Shown here: positions 1-8,650 of the stretch, one piece after another
Position numbering within the stretch: position 1 is the stretch's first letter
Layout: each line of letters starts with the position of its first letter
From: Nannocystaceae bacterium
GTDB taxonomy: Bacteria; Myxococcota_A; Polyangia; Nannocystales; Nannocystaceae
Direction: 5' to 3'
NCBI GenBank assembly: GCA_019694555.1
Contig: JAIBBS010000050.1
Span: 1-47,275 of the forward strand
Length of the DNA: 47,275 bases
Position numbers and translations under genes: made by a program
The notes under the pieces: generated by a model
Seen by the model: the letters and a program-made list of their open reading frames with translations, nothing else
What the model was told of the DNA's origin: nothing
Databases searched by the model: none

Positions 1-36
1 CGACGCCACCGCAGGAGCACTCGACGCCACCGCAGG
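1..36 (+). repeat. Short direct repeat encoding the TPPQ linker
   Basis: The 15-mer CGACGCCACCGCAGG occurs at 1-15 and again at 22-36. It encodes repeated Thr-Pro-Pro-Gln in the linker ahead of the thioredoxin domain. The 21-base period keeps the reading frame. More copies may lie upstream of the window. Confidence 0.7.
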
Positions 37-452
37 CCACGACGTCGCCGCCCGAGAGCACGCCCGACGCGGTGCGCATCGTGGAGATCGATCCGCAGGC
101 GGGCACGCTGCAGGAACAGCTGACCGCCGCGGCCGCGCGCGCCCACGCCGACGGCCGCCCGGTCGCGCTCGAGCTGTGGGCCGGCTGGTGTGCGCCGTGC
201 AAGAAGCTCGACGCGATGCTGCGCAGCGGTGTGGTCGCCGACGCCGTGCGCGGCGCGGTGCTCGTGCGCGCCGACGTCGATGCGTTCGACGAGGAGCTCA
301 CCGCGGCCGGCTTCTCCGCGCCGCAGATCCCCAGCCTGTACCGCCTCGACGAGCGCGGCCGTCCGCGCGGCAAGCCGCTGCAGGGCGGCGACTGGGGCCG
401 CCGCGATGCCACCGCCATCGCGGCCGCGATCGGCGAGCTACTGGCGCGCTGA
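1..452 (+). CDS. Thioredoxin-like protein, 5' end outside the window
   Basis: Thioredoxin-fold protein that probably acts as a thiol-disulphide oxidoreductase or reductant. The active site WCAPC is at residues 39-43 and the cis-proline (IP) at 86-87, counting from the GTG at 72. The domain is about 115 residues, near the family norm. The frame stays open upstream of 72 to the window edge and reads as a Pro/Thr/Ser-rich linker (TPPQ repeats). The gene therefore very likely starts before the window, and GTG 72 is probably not the true start. Such a linker would fit a secreted or lipid-anchored thioredoxin, but that is inference because the signal sequence is missing. The stop at 450-452 overlaps the 3' end of the convergent lipoprotein gene by 15 bases. 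Confidence 0.85.
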   Translation, partial: TPPQEHSTPPQATTSPPESTPDAVRIVEIDPQAGTLQEQLTAAAARAHADGRPVALELWAGWCAPCKKLDAMLRSGVVADAVRGAVLVRADVDAFDEELTAAGFSAPQIPSLYRLDERGRPRGKPLQGGDWGRRDATAIAAAIGELLAR

Positions 453-1244
453 CTTAGCGTCGGGCGGCCACGCGACCGACTGCGCCGTGCCGCAGCCGCG
501 CACCTCGACCACGCCGTCGCCGGTGCGCAGCTGCACCTGCTCGCGCGCCGCGATCGACGACTCGGCGCGCGGCGCCTCGAACCGGACCGCGCGCGTCACC
601 CTCAGCGCCGCGCCGCTGCGCGCGTCGACCAGCAGCTCGAGGTCGTCGCGCCCCGCGAGCATGCAGCCGATCATGCACTGCGCGTCGACGTCGACCTCGC
701 AGTCGTTGCCCTCGGGGTCCACACCGACCACGACCGTGCGCTCGATGCCGACGCGCGCGTGCACGATGACGTCGTCGCGCAGCAGCGCGCCCCAACGCCC
801 GCTGGTGCAGTGGTACTGCTCGAGCTCCGACGCCGCCTGCGGCCACACCCACCAGCCGCCGGTCGGCGCGGGCACGGCCAGCCCCAGCTGCGACACGCCC
901 GGGCCCGATGCGCCGCTGAGCACGGTCGCGCCGCGACAGCGACCGTCGTTGCAGGGCCGCGCGTCGGCTGCGACGTCCGGCGCGAGCGCGGCCGCCATCG
1001 CCGCCTCCGACGACACGTGCGCGAGCGTGACCGGCTCGATCGTGACGTCGCAGCGTGCGAGCGGCTCGCGCGCGCCGCGGTCCTGCTCGACGACTGCCCG
1101 CGCCGCGTCGCGCAGCGCCGCCTCGACCACCGCGACCGGCCGCGCCGGCTCGGCCCGCGGCGTCGCGCTGGTGGGTGCGACCACGGCGGGGGCTCGTTGC
1201 TCGCACGCGCAGGCCAACGCGAGGGCCGCGAGCGCGGGCCTCAC
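438..1244 (-). CDS. Hypothetical lipoprotein
   Basis: A 268-residue protein of unknown function. The N-terminus is short and hydrophobic with a Cys-Ala-Cys around residues 12-14, so I read it as a lipoprotein, although it lacks the usual basic n-region. The mature part has scattered cysteines (for example RPCNDGRC and QCMIGCM), which suggests disulphides in the periplasm. I recognise no domain. The start is GTG at 1244, whose GTGA overlaps the TGA of the upstream helicase gene (1241-1243), so the two are translationally coupled. It is the last gene of a three-gene minus-strand operon. Its stop at 438-440 overlaps the convergent thioredoxin gene. Confidence 0.75.
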   Translation of the reverse strand: MRPALAALALACACEQRAPAVVAPTSATPRAEPARPVAVVEAALRDAARAVVEQDRGAREPLARCDVTIEPVTLAHVSSEAAMAAALAPDVAADARPCNDGRCRGATVLSGASGPGVSQLGLAVPAPTGGWWVWPQAASELEQYHCTSGRWGALLRDDVIVHARVGIERTVVVGVDPEGNDCEVDVDAQCMIGCMLAGRDDLELLVDARSGAALRVTRAVRFEAPRAESSIAAREQVQLRTGDGVVEVRGCGTAQSVAWPPDAKSARQ

Positions 1245-3790
1245 GAGCGGATGCCCCGCAGCCGCAGCAGCGGACCGTCGAAGTCGGCGTCCTCGCGCAG
1301 GTCGATCTCGGCCTCGATCATCCACGAGGTCTCGCCCTCGTCGTCGATCAGCGCATGCTGCACGGTCCAGCTGCGCTCGCCGCTGGCGCGCAGCTGCGTC
1401 AGCGCCACGTCGCGCGCACGCGGCGAGGCGTCGACGCGGCCGTGCTCGTCGAGGAACGGTTGCAGCGCGGCCGCGAGTCGCTCCACGCTCCAGCGATCGT
1501 CGGGCTCCTCGCGCACCGACGCGACCGCCTCTTCGTACTCGCCGCGCGCGAGCGCGGCCACCAGCGCGTGCAGCTCGGCGCGCACGCGCACGGCGAATCG
1601 CCGCGGATCGGCGGCCGGGTCCGCGGGCGGCAGCGCGTGGCTCGGATCGAGCGCCGCGGTGTCGCCGCTGGCGACCGCGAGCATGCGTTCCCACTCGCGC
1701 AGCAACGTGTCGTCGACCCGTGCCAGCATCGCGTGCAACCACGCCTCGAGCTCCTGCACCGGCTCGGTCTTGAGGCCCTCGGGCACGTTCTGCGCCAGGG
1801 TCTTGTAGGCCTGCGTCAGGTAGCGCAGCAGCACGCCCTCGCTGCGCTGCAGGCCGTACTCGCGCACGTAGCCGTTGAAGCCGAGGTAACGCTCGTAGAT
1901 GTCGCGCGCGATCGACTTGGGCCGCACGTTCGCGCTGGCGACCCACGGGTGGCGGGTGCGAAACGCGTCGTAGCTGGCGTAGATGCGCTCGGCCAGCGGC
2001 TGCGGGTGCTCGACCGCCTCGAGCTGTTCCATGCGCTGCTCGTACTCCACGCCCTCGGCCTTGAGCTGCGCGACCAGGTCGCCCTTGAGCTTGTCGACCT
2101 GCCGCATCAGGATCGCCTGCGGTGACTCGAGGATCGACTCGACCACCGACATCACGTCGAGCGCGTAGGTGGGCGCGTTGGCGTCGAGCTGCAGCACGGT
2201 GTCGACCAGGAACAACGACAGCGTGTGGTGCAGCGAGAAGTCGCGCTGCAGCGCCTCGACCACGCGCAGCGCCGGCCGACCGTTGCGCACGTCGGGCACC
2301 AGCTCGACCACGCCCGCGCGTCGCAGGTCACGCAGCAGCTCGGCCGCGTGGCGACGATGACGGCTCTGTGCGCCGCTGCGCTCGTACGAGCGCGCGATGA
2401 GCTCGACGATGCGGCGATAGCCGCCGTGACGCTCGCGCGGATCGATCTCGCGCCGCAGCACCGTCAGCAGCGTGCCGTGGGTGATCTCGAACTGCGACTG
2501 CAACGACTCGGGCTCACCATCACGCAGACGGTCGAAGGTCGCCGCGTCCCACGGCACGTAGCCGCGCTGCGGCGGCTGCTTGCGCACGAACTTCTTCTTG
2601 CCGGCCTTGGCCTCGAGCCGCTTGTTCTCGATCACGTGCTCGGGCGCCTGCGCCACGACCCAGCCGCGCACGTCGAAGCCCTTGCGGCCGGCACGCCCCG
2701 CGATCTGCTTGAAGTCCCGCACCGACAGGATGCGGGTCTTGCTGCCGTCGAACTTGCACAGCTTGGTGAACAGCACCGAGCGGATCGGCACGTTGACGCC
2801 GACGCCGAGCGTGTCGGTGCCGGCGATGATCTTGAGCAGCCCGCGTTGCGCCAGTCGCTCGACCAGCGTGCGGTAGCGCGGCAGGATGCCGGCGTGGTGC
2901 AGGCCGATGCCGTGCCGCACCAGCTTCTTGATGTCGGGGCCGTAGAGCGTGTCGAAGCGCGTGCCACCGGTCGCGGCGGCGATGGCGTCCTTCTCCTCGC
3001 GCGTGCAGAGGTTGACCGAGAGCAGGTCCTGCGCCATCTCGGCGGCCTCGCGCTGGGTGAAGTTCACCACGTAGACCGGCGCGCGCCCGGCATAGACCAG
3101 ATCGGCGATGGTCTCGTGCACCGGCGTCTCGCGCCACTCGAACTCGAGCGGCACCGGTCGCTCGGCCGAGCGCACCACCGTCACCGGCGCGCCGGTCATG
3201 GCCTCGAGGCCGCGCACGAACGCGTCCATGTCGCCCAGCGTCGCCGACATCAACAGGAAGCGCGCGTGCGGCACGGTCAGCAGCGGCACCTGCCAGGCCA
3301 TGCCGCGGTCGGGGTCCGAGAAGAAGTGGAACTCGTCCATCACGACGTAGTCCACCTCGGCCATGGCGCCGTCGCGCAGCGCGAGGCTGGCGAGGACCTC
3401 GGCGGTGCAGCAGATCACCGGCGCCTTGGGGTTGATGCTGGCGTCGCCGGTCATCATGCCGACGTTCTGCGCGCCCAGCTCCTCGCACAGCTCGAAGAAC
3501 TTCTCGCTGACCAGCGCCTTGATCGGCGAGGTGTAGAACGATCGCAGGCGCTCGCACACCGCCTTGAAGTGCAGCGCCAGCGCGACCAGGCTCTTGCCCG
3601 AGCCGGTCGGCGTCGCCAGCACCACGTTGCGGCCGGCGCACAGCTCGAGCACCGCCTCCTCCTGCGCCGCGTAGGGCTGCAGGCCGGTGGTACCGAGCCA
3701 CGCGAGGAAGCGCTCGAGGATCGCGTCACCGTCGCGGGTACGGGCAGCGGGAACGAACTCGGACAGACGACGGCGCTCGGGCGCGGACAC
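1241..3790 (-). CDS. Ski2-like DEAD/DEAH-box helicase with DUF3516 C-terminus
   Basis: Superfamily 2 helicase, 849 residues from GTG 3790. Walker A TPTGSGKS is near residues 60-67, the DEFH box is at 152-155, the SAT motif at 182-184, and motif VI QIAGRAGRKG at 362-371. The sequence between and after these motifs, including the long C-terminal half, matches the DUF3516 helicases best known from actinobacteria. Their substrate is not established; an RNA or DNA remodelling role is inferred from the Ski2-like core. The frame stays open upstream to 4135, but that stretch runs across the neighbouring AAA gene and has shadow composition. GTG 3790 is the first sensible start, although no clear Shine-Dalgarno precedes it. 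It lies 56 bases after the AAA/Fis gene and overlaps the next gene by 4 bases. Confidence 0.93.
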   Translation of the reverse strand: MSAPERRRLSEFVPAARTRDGDAILERFLAWLGTTGLQPYAAQEEAVLELCAGRNVVLATPTGSGKSLVALALHFKAVCERLRSFYTSPIKALVSEKFFELCEELGAQNVGMMTGDASINPKAPVICCTAEVLASLALRDGAMAEVDYVVMDEFHFFSDPDRGMAWQVPLLTVPHARFLLMSATLGDMDAFVRGLEAMTGAPVTVVRSAERPVPLEFEWRETPVHETIADLVYAGRAPVYVVNFTQREAAEMAQDLLSVNLCTREEKDAIAAATGGTRFDTLYGPDIKKLVRHGIGLHHAGILPRYRTLVERLAQRGLLKIIAGTDTLGVGVNVPIRSVLFTKLCKFDGSKTRILSVRDFKQIAGRAGRKGFDVRGWVVAQAPEHVIENKRLEAKAGKKKFVRKQPPQRGYVPWDAATFDRLRDGEPESLQSQFEITHGTLLTVLRREIDPRERHGGYRRIVELIARSYERSGAQSRHRRHAAELLRDLRRAGVVELVPDVRNGRPALRVVEALQRDFSLHHTLSLFLVDTVLQLDANAPTYALDVMSVVESILESPQAILMRQVDKLKGDLVAQLKAEGVEYEQRMEQLEAVEHPQPLAERIYASYDAFRTRHPWVASANVRPKSIARDIYERYLGFNGYVREYGLQRSEGVLLRYLTQAYKTLAQNVPEGLKTEPVQELEAWLHAMLARVDDTLLREWERMLAVASGDTAALDPSHALPPADPAADPRRFAVRVRAELHALVAALARGEYEEAVASVREEPDDRWSVERLAAALQPFLDEHGRVDASPRARDVALTQLRASGERSWTVQHALIDDEGETSWMIEAEIDLREDADFDGPLLRLRGIRS

Positions 3791-3846
3791 GGGGCTGCAA
3801 AGGGACCACGGCGCGGGCCCATCTGCAACCCCGTGGGGCGCGGCGG

Positions 3847-4719
3847 CTACTCGAGGTCGTACTGCTTGAGCTTGCGGTACAGCGTGGTCTTGCCGATGTG
3901 CAGCAGCCGCGCGGCCTTGCGCTTGTTGCCGCGCGCGTAGTTCAACGCGCGACGGATGGCCTGCTTCTCCGACTCTTCGAGGCACAGCTGGCGCTCGGGC
4001 GACTCGGCGCGCGCGTGGTGGACGTCGCGCACGCGCAGCTTCGACGGCAGGTCGCGCAACTCGATGAGCTCGGTGGTGCCGGCCGTGATCGCGCTGCCGA
4101 GCACCTCGGCCAGCTCGTCGAGGTTGCCGGGCCAACGGTAGCTGCGCAGGCAGTCGAGCGCGTTGTCGGCGATGCCACCGATGGCGCGGCGCGCCGGCGT
4201 GCGCGCGATGATGTCCATCGCGTGCTGCTCGAGATCCTCGATGCGCTCGGCCAGCGTCGGCACGTCGATGCGGATGCCCGAGGCCCAGCGGACGATCTGC
4301 GGATGCAGCCGCGCGCGGCCCTCGTCGCTCTCGGGACGCAACCGCGTGCCGATCACGATGCGCCCCAGCCCCGTCAGCGCGGGCAGGCGGGCCTGCTCCT
4401 CGAGCGGCATGTCCTCGAGCCGGCTGAGGTAGGTGAACGCGCCGAGGCTGAGCAGGCGCGGCTGTTCGTTCCCGCGCACGACCTCGAGCGCCGGCACCTC
4501 ACCGCCACCGAAGTGGTGGAGGATCCGCGCGATGGTCTCCTTGCCGGTCCCTGCGGCACCGACCAGCAGCACCGGCAAGTTGGTGCGGACGGCCCGCTGG
4601 ATCATCGCCTGGACCCGACGCGCCGCGGCCGAGTGGCCGAGGTACACCGGCGGCGGATTGCGGAGGCGGGCTTCGGCGATCGATTCCGGGAAGTTGGGGG
4701 AGAACTCTGCGGCGTGCAT
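3847..4719 (-). CDS. AAA-type regulator with Fis HTH, no GAFTGA loop
   Basis: A 290-residue protein built like a sigma-54 activator: AAA core (about 27-230) followed by a Fis-type helix-turn-helix (248-290, ending TTLYRKLKQYDL). Walker A GAAGTGKE is at 54-61. The region that should carry the sigma-54-contacting GAFTGA loop is missing. The Walker B position reads GAFTYLSRLED (93-103) instead of a canonical GTLFLDEI-type motif. The sensor II-like RWPGNLDEL (195-203) is retained. It therefore probably binds DNA and perhaps ATP but is unlikely to drive sigma-54 open-complex formation. ATG 4719 is chosen; an in-frame start at 4806 would add an unlikely leader. It is the first gene of the operon with the helicase. 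Confidence 0.88.
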   Translation of the reverse strand: MHAAEFSPNFPESIAEARLRNPPPVYLGHSAAARRVQAMIQRAVRTNLPVLLVGAAGTGKETIARILHHFGGGEVPALEVVRGNEQPRLLSLGAFTYLSRLEDMPLEEQARLPALTGLGRIVIGTRLRPESDEGRARLHPQIVRWASGIRIDVPTLAERIEDLEQHAMDIIARTPARRAIGGIADNALDCLRSYRWPGNLDELAEVLGSAITAGTTELIELRDLPSKLRVRDVHHARAESPERQLCLEESEKQAIRRALNYARGNKRKAARLLHIGKTTLYRKLKQYDLE

Positions 4720-4741
4720 GGCGTGGGTCTCGGTTGCTCCT

Positions 4742-4770
4742 CCTATTCGGTGGTCACCGCCCCGCGGCAA
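4742..4770 (-). promoter_or_regulatory. Possible sigma-70-type promoter of the AAA/Fis operon
   Basis: On the minus strand TTGCCG (4770-4765), a 17-base spacer and AATAGG (4747-4742) precede ATG 4719. The spacer contains the palindrome CGGTGGTCACCG (4748-4759), which could be an operator. This is a match by eye only. Confidence 0.3.
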
Positions 4771-4870
4771 GCCCCCCGCCATGAAAAAGGGGCTGACCCG
4801 GGACACCGCGGCGGCCGGGGTGCCCGCGCCCGCTCAAGTTCATCGCCCTGCGCGCCGATTCCGTGCACGC

Positions 4871-5587
4871 ATGCGCTGGCCGACCCCGCCCGACGCGGCC
4901 CTGCCCCCGGCCGCGGCCGGCTTCGCACGGCAGTGGCAGCTGTTGCATCGTGCCCCGTTGCCGCCGCTGCTGCGTGCGATCGCCCCTTCGCAGCTGTGGC
5001 TCTGGTCGTGGCTGCGTGCGCGGGCCATCGCCCAGCGGGCGCCCGGCGGTGGGGCCACGCTCGATCGACTCGAGCGCGAGCTCGCGATCGTGATGTCGGT
5101 GGAGCCGCCACACTGGCCGGCCGTGCGCGGCGGCCATCGGCCACCGCTGGTGGTGGATCTGCCCGCGCTCGACCCCTCGCAGCAGCTGTGGTTCCGCGAT
5201 CGCGGCGGCGCGCTCGAGCTGCTGCTGGGCGCGGCCTTCGGCGCGCGCGACGAGTCGCCGCGCGCGGCCGAGCTGCGCGCCCGCATCTGCACGCACGCGC
5301 TGCCGGCCGACGTACGCGAGCGCTTCCGCCAGGGCTTCGGCTTGATGCCGCCCGACGCCGTCGTGCCCGGGGATCACCACGACGCGATCCGGCTGCTGCA
5401 GCAGGCCTTCGCCGACGACGGCACGGTCGCGCCGGCGAGTCTGGGCGCGTCCGAACCCGCCGCCCACGCGACGCTGGTCGACGTGTTGGCCTGTGCGGTG
5501 GTGTTGCGCGCGGCGCTGGGCTGCTCCGCAGTCGCGAGCGCAGACGAGTGCACGCGCGTCGACACCGTCGTGCCGCACGCGGCGTGA
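4871..5587 (+). CDS. Hypothetical protein
   Basis: A 238-residue protein that I do not recognise. It has no signal peptide and no obvious membrane segment. It is rich in Ala, Arg and Leu, with a Trp-rich stretch (LWLWSWLRARA) near residues 43-53 and three cysteines in the C-terminal third. Third codon positions are strongly G/C, so the reading frame is convincing. ATG 4871 is chosen; an upstream in-frame ATG at 4782 begins with AAA-AAG-GGG codons unlike the rest. It is followed 94 bases later by dapD on the same strand, so the two may be co-transcribed. Confidence 0.65.
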   Translation: MRWPTPPDAALPPAAAGFARQWQLLHRAPLPPLLRAIAPSQLWLWSWLRARAIAQRAPGGGATLDRLERELAIVMSVEPPHWPAVRGGHRPPLVVDLPALDPSQQLWFRDRGGALELLLGAAFGARDESPRAAELRARICTHALPADVRERFRQGFGLMPPDAVVPGDHHDAIRLLQQAFADDGTVAPASLGASEPAAHATLVDVLACAVVLRAALGCSAVASADECTRVDTVVPHAA

Positions 5588-5681
5588 CCGCGGGCCTGCG
5601 CCGCGCCGCCGCACGACAGCCCCGGCCCGCACGCCACGATCGCGCTTGTCACCGCCTGTGCCCGCGTGCGAAGAAGCGAGC

Positions 5682-6521
5682 GTGAGCGACATCGACCTGT
5701 CCACGTTGCGGGAGCGCGTCGAGGCCGCGTGGAACGACCGCGCGCTGCTGGCCGAGCGCGCGTGGGCCCACGCCGTCGAGACCACCATCGCCGAGCTCGA
5801 CGCCGGACGACTGCGCGTCGCGAGCCCCCCGGAGTCCGGCGAGGGCCCGTGGACCGTGCACGCATGGGTCAAGCAGGCGATCCTCCTCTACTTCGGTCTG
5901 CGCGGCATGCAGACGCTCGAGGCCGGACCGCTGCAGTGGCACGACAAGATCCCGGTCAAGCAGGGCTGGGCCGAGCTGGGCGTGCGCGTGGTGCCGCCCG
6001 CGACGGCGCGGGTCGGCGCGTACATCGAGCGCGGCGCGATCCTGATGCCGAGCTACGTCAACATCGGCGCCTACGTCGGCGCCGGCACGATGGTCGACAC
6101 CTGGGCCACCGTCGGCAGCTGCGCGCAGATCGGCCGCAACGTCCACCTCGCCGGCGGCGTTGGAATCGGTGGCGTGCTCGAGCCGCCCGGCGCGGTGCCG
6201 GTGGTGATCGAGGACGGTTGCTTCCTGGGCTCGCGCGCGATCGTGGTCGAGGGTGTCCACGTGGAGCGCGAGGCCGTGCTCGGCGCCAACGTCGTGCTGA
6301 CGGCCTCCACCGCGATCGTGGACGTCACCGGATCGACGCCGGTGACGCTCAAAGGTCGCGTGCCCGCGCGCGCCGTTCTCATCCCCGGCACGCGGCCCAA
6401 GCAGTTCCCGGCCGGCGAATTCCAGGTCGCGTGCGCGCTGCTCGTGGGGTACCGCAAGCAGAGCACCGAGCTGCGCACGAGCCTCAACGACGCACTGCGC
6501 GAGTTCGACGTGCAGGTCTGA
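5682..6521 (+). CDS. dapD: 2,3,4,5-tetrahydropyridine-2,6-dicarboxylate N-succinyltransferase
   Basis: DapD transfers a succinyl group from succinyl-CoA to tetrahydrodipicolinate in the succinylase branch of lysine and meso-diaminopimelate synthesis, in the cytoplasm. The 279 residues from GTG 5682 match the family length. The N-terminal helical part contains AWVKQAILLYF, and the left-handed beta-helix contains the hallmark run MPSYVNIGAYVGAGTMVDTW, then GVGIGGVLEPP and EDGCFLGSRAIVVEGV. The C-terminal part has KGRVPARAVLIPGTRPK. The frame is open further upstream, but that stretch has shadow composition. GTG 5682 follows a weak purine-rich AAGAAGCGAG. No other lysine pathway gene is nearby. 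Confidence 0.96.
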   Translation: MSDIDLSTLRERVEAAWNDRALLAERAWAHAVETTIAELDAGRLRVASPPESGEGPWTVHAWVKQAILLYFGLRGMQTLEAGPLQWHDKIPVKQGWAELGVRVVPPATARVGAYIERGAILMPSYVNIGAYVGAGTMVDTWATVGSCAQIGRNVHLAGGVGIGGVLEPPGAVPVVIEDGCFLGSRAIVVEGVHVEREAVLGANVVLTASTAIVDVTGSTPVTLKGRVPARAVLIPGTRPKQFPAGEFQVACALLVGYRKQSTELRTSLNDALREFDVQV

Positions 6522-6626
6522 CCCGCCGCCGGCCGCGGCAGAATTCACCGGCACTGGCCGCAAGCTGCGCGCGAGCCGGCCCACGGCGGGCGTCGCGGGC
6601 CCGTGGCGACCCTGGGGCGCGACTGC

Positions 6627-6632
6627 TACGCT
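6627..6632 (+). promoter_or_regulatory. TACGCT, possible -10 element
   Basis: A TANNNT hexamer in the dapD-membrane protein gap, 52 bases before ATG 6685. No good -35 is seen, so support is weak. Confidence 0.2.
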
Positions 6633-6684
6633 CGCAATTGACGGCTCGACCCGTGGACGCGCGCACTGACCTCGGAGGCTCGCC

Positions 6685-7476
6685 ATGAGCCAAGGTGGCA
6701 ACCGCAATCGGTGGGCCACTCGGTTCTCGCGGTTCCGCCGCGGTCGCGAGGACGCGCCTGCCGAGGTGCCACCGGATCGCGCGCGCGCGGAGCGACCCAG
6801 CGCGGCGACGCCGTCGGCGTCGGTGCAACCCGGTCGCGGCACCGCGGGCTGGGAGCACACCATGCGCCCGGGCGCAGAGCCGCCGCCCGAGGCGCCGCCG
6901 CTGCCGCTGCGCGTGCAGATCCTGAGCATCCTCGCCGACCCGCGCGTGGATGCGATCACCGTCGAGTCGTGTGCCCGCGTCATCGCGCGACCGCGGCAGG
7001 ACATCGAGACCACGCTCGACGCGATGGTGCAGGCCGGCGAGCTGCTCGAGACCGGCGGCGCGACGCGACAGTTCCGCGTGCCGCCGGCGGAGAAGGAGCG
7101 GCTCGAGGCGATGTTCCGCGGCGCCGCGAGCGAGCTCGGTGAACAGGGCGTGCTCGCGGAGCTGTCGCAGACCGACGGCAGCGCCTACTCGGACGACGAC
7201 GGCGACGAGCCGCGCCTGCCGGTGACGGCGGGATTGCTCAGCCTGTTTCTGCCCGGCACCGGCCAGCTGCTCAACGGCGATGTCGGTCGCGCCTCGCTGG
7301 TGTTCGCGGTGTGGAGCCTGGCCTGGATCACGCACCTGTCCCCGGTGTGGACCTTCGTGTGCCTCTACGCCGGCGCCGAGGCGTTCTTCACCGCGAAGAT
7401 CCGCGGCATGGAGCGCAAGCTGGCCAAGGAAGCCATCGCCGGCAACACCGGCAACGCGCGGGCCCTGGGCCCCTGA
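6685..7476 (+). CDS. Membrane protein with winged-helix-like N-terminal part
   Basis: A 263-residue protein. Residues 1-70 are a disordered, Arg/Pro-rich leader. Residues about 74-130 (VQILSILADPRVDAITVESCARVI and onward) have the helical pattern of a winged-helix or coiled domain. Residues about 177-240 hold hydrophobic segments beginning LFLPGTGQLLNGDVGRA, which resembles the GxGQxxNG segment of small TM2/DUF5683-like membrane domains. The start is well supported: GGAGG lies 6 bases before ATG 6685. Function unknown. The glycosyltransferase follows after 25 bases, so they probably form an operon. Confidence 0.8.
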   Translation: MSQGGNRNRWATRFSRFRRGREDAPAEVPPDRARAERPSAATPSASVQPGRGTAGWEHTMRPGAEPPPEAPPLPLRVQILSILADPRVDAITVESCARVIARPRQDIETTLDAMVQAGELLETGGATRQFRVPPAEKERLEAMFRGAASELGEQGVLAELSQTDGSAYSDDDGDEPRLPVTAGLLSLFLPGTGQLLNGDVGRASLVFAVWSLAWITHLSPVWTFVCLYAGAEAFFTAKIRGMERKLAKEAIAGNTGNARALGP

Positions 7477-7501
7477 CGCGAGCGAGGATCGCGACGTTCG
7501 G

Positions 7502-8644
7502 ATGGGCCTGCGGCTGCTGTGGGTGAGCCAGGATTTTCCGCCTGATCGCGGCGGCGTGCAGACGTACAGCGCCGAGCTGGTGCGCGCGCTGGTGCAGCGC
7601 GGCCTGCACGTCGAGGTCGTCGCGCCCGCGGTCGCCGGTGCCGACGACCACGACGTCGGCTTCGTCGCGCCGGTGCATCGCGTGCCGGTGCCGCGGGACT
7701 CGATGCCGCTGCTGGGCGCGCCCGCGGTCGCGGCCCGACTCGCGACGCGGCGCTTCGACGCGGCCCTGCACGCGCAGTGGAACACCGCCGCCGGCTCGGT
7801 GCTCGCGCGCAGCCGCGGCTGGATCCGTGCGCTCGCGATCGCGGCTCACGGCCGCGAGCTGCTGTGGCAACCCGGCTTCGCGCGCGCGAGCTACGACCGC
7901 ACCCGTCGCGCCGCGCTCGCGCGGGCGGACGCGATCTTCGCCGTCAGTCACCACACCGCGGGGATCGTGCGCGAGCTCGGCGTCGCGGCCGAGCGCGTGA
8001 GCGTGGTGCACAACGGCACCGACCCGACGCCCTTCGATCGACCGCAGCTGCGCGAGCGCGCCCGGGCGCTGCGCGCCGAGCTGCCGGGCACGATCGTGCT
8101 GACGGTCGCGCGCCTGGTGCCGCACAAGGGCATCGACATGATGCTGCGCGCGCTGGCCCGGCTGGCGCCGAGCCTGCCGCAGCTGCGCTACGTCGTGCTC
8201 GGCCGCGGCCGCGATCGCGAGCGCCTGCACGCGCTCGCGCGCGAGCTCGGCGTCGACGATCGCGTGCGTTGGGTCGAGGGTGCCGACTTCGACGAGCTCG
8301 GCGCGTGGCTGCACGCGTGCGACGTGTTCGCGTTGATGTCGCGCGACCACGCGCCCGACGTCGAGGGCTTCGGCATCGCGCTGCTGGAGGCCGCCGCGTG
8401 CGGCAAGCCGGCGTTGGCGGGTCGCTCCGGCGGCATCGTCGACGCGGTGCAGGACGGCGTCACCGGGGTGTTGTGCGAGCCCGAGCAGCCCGCGGCCATC
8501 GCCGACGCGCTGCGGCGGCTGCTCGACGACGTCGCGCTGCGCGAACGCATGGGCCAGGCCGCGCGCGCGCGGCTCGACGCGAGCCTGCGCTGGGAGCACG
8601 CCGCGGCGCAGGTCGCCGCGCGGCTCGAGTCGCTGTGCGGCTGA
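7502..8644 (+). CDS. Glycosyltransferase family 4 protein
   Basis: A 380-residue GT-B fold enzyme that transfers a sugar from a nucleotide donor, probably for an envelope or extracellular polysaccharide. The N-terminal acceptor domain opens with LLWVSQDFPPDRGGVQTYSAEL, typical of GT4. The C-terminal domain carries HNGTDP, LTVARLVPHKGID and the donor-binding E-x7-E motif in EGFGIALLEAAACGKP (8362-8409). The start ATG 7502 is 25 bases after the preceding gene. No other polysaccharide gene is adjacent, so the product cannot be named. The gene ends just before a palindromic repeat element. Confidence 0.93.
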   Translation: MGLRLLWVSQDFPPDRGGVQTYSAELVRALVQRGLHVEVVAPAVAGADDHDVGFVAPVHRVPVPRDSMPLLGAPAVAARLATRRFDAALHAQWNTAAGSVLARSRGWIRALAIAAHGRELLWQPGFARASYDRTRRAALARADAIFAVSHHTAGIVRELGVAAERVSVVHNGTDPTPFDRPQLRERARALRAELPGTIVLTVARLVPHKGIDMMLRALARLAPSLPQLRYVVLGRGRDRERLHALARELGVDDRVRWVEGADFDELGAWLHACDVFALMSRDHAPDVEGFGIALLEAAACGKPALAGRSGGIVDAVQDGVTGVLCEPEQPAAIADALRRLLDDVALRERMGQAARARLDASLRWEHAAAQVAARLESLCG

Positions 8645-8650
8645 GTCCCT

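Noticed and set aside
3790-4135. N-terminal extension of the helicase to 4135
   Set aside because: The extension is antisense-free but overlaps the AAA/Fis coding sequence in another frame and has Arg/Ala shadow composition. The helicase family does not have it.
4782-4870. Upstream start (ATG 4782) for the hypothetical gene at 4871
   Set aside because: The extra residues use A-rich codons unlike the gene and overlap the probable promoter region of the divergent AAA/Fis gene.
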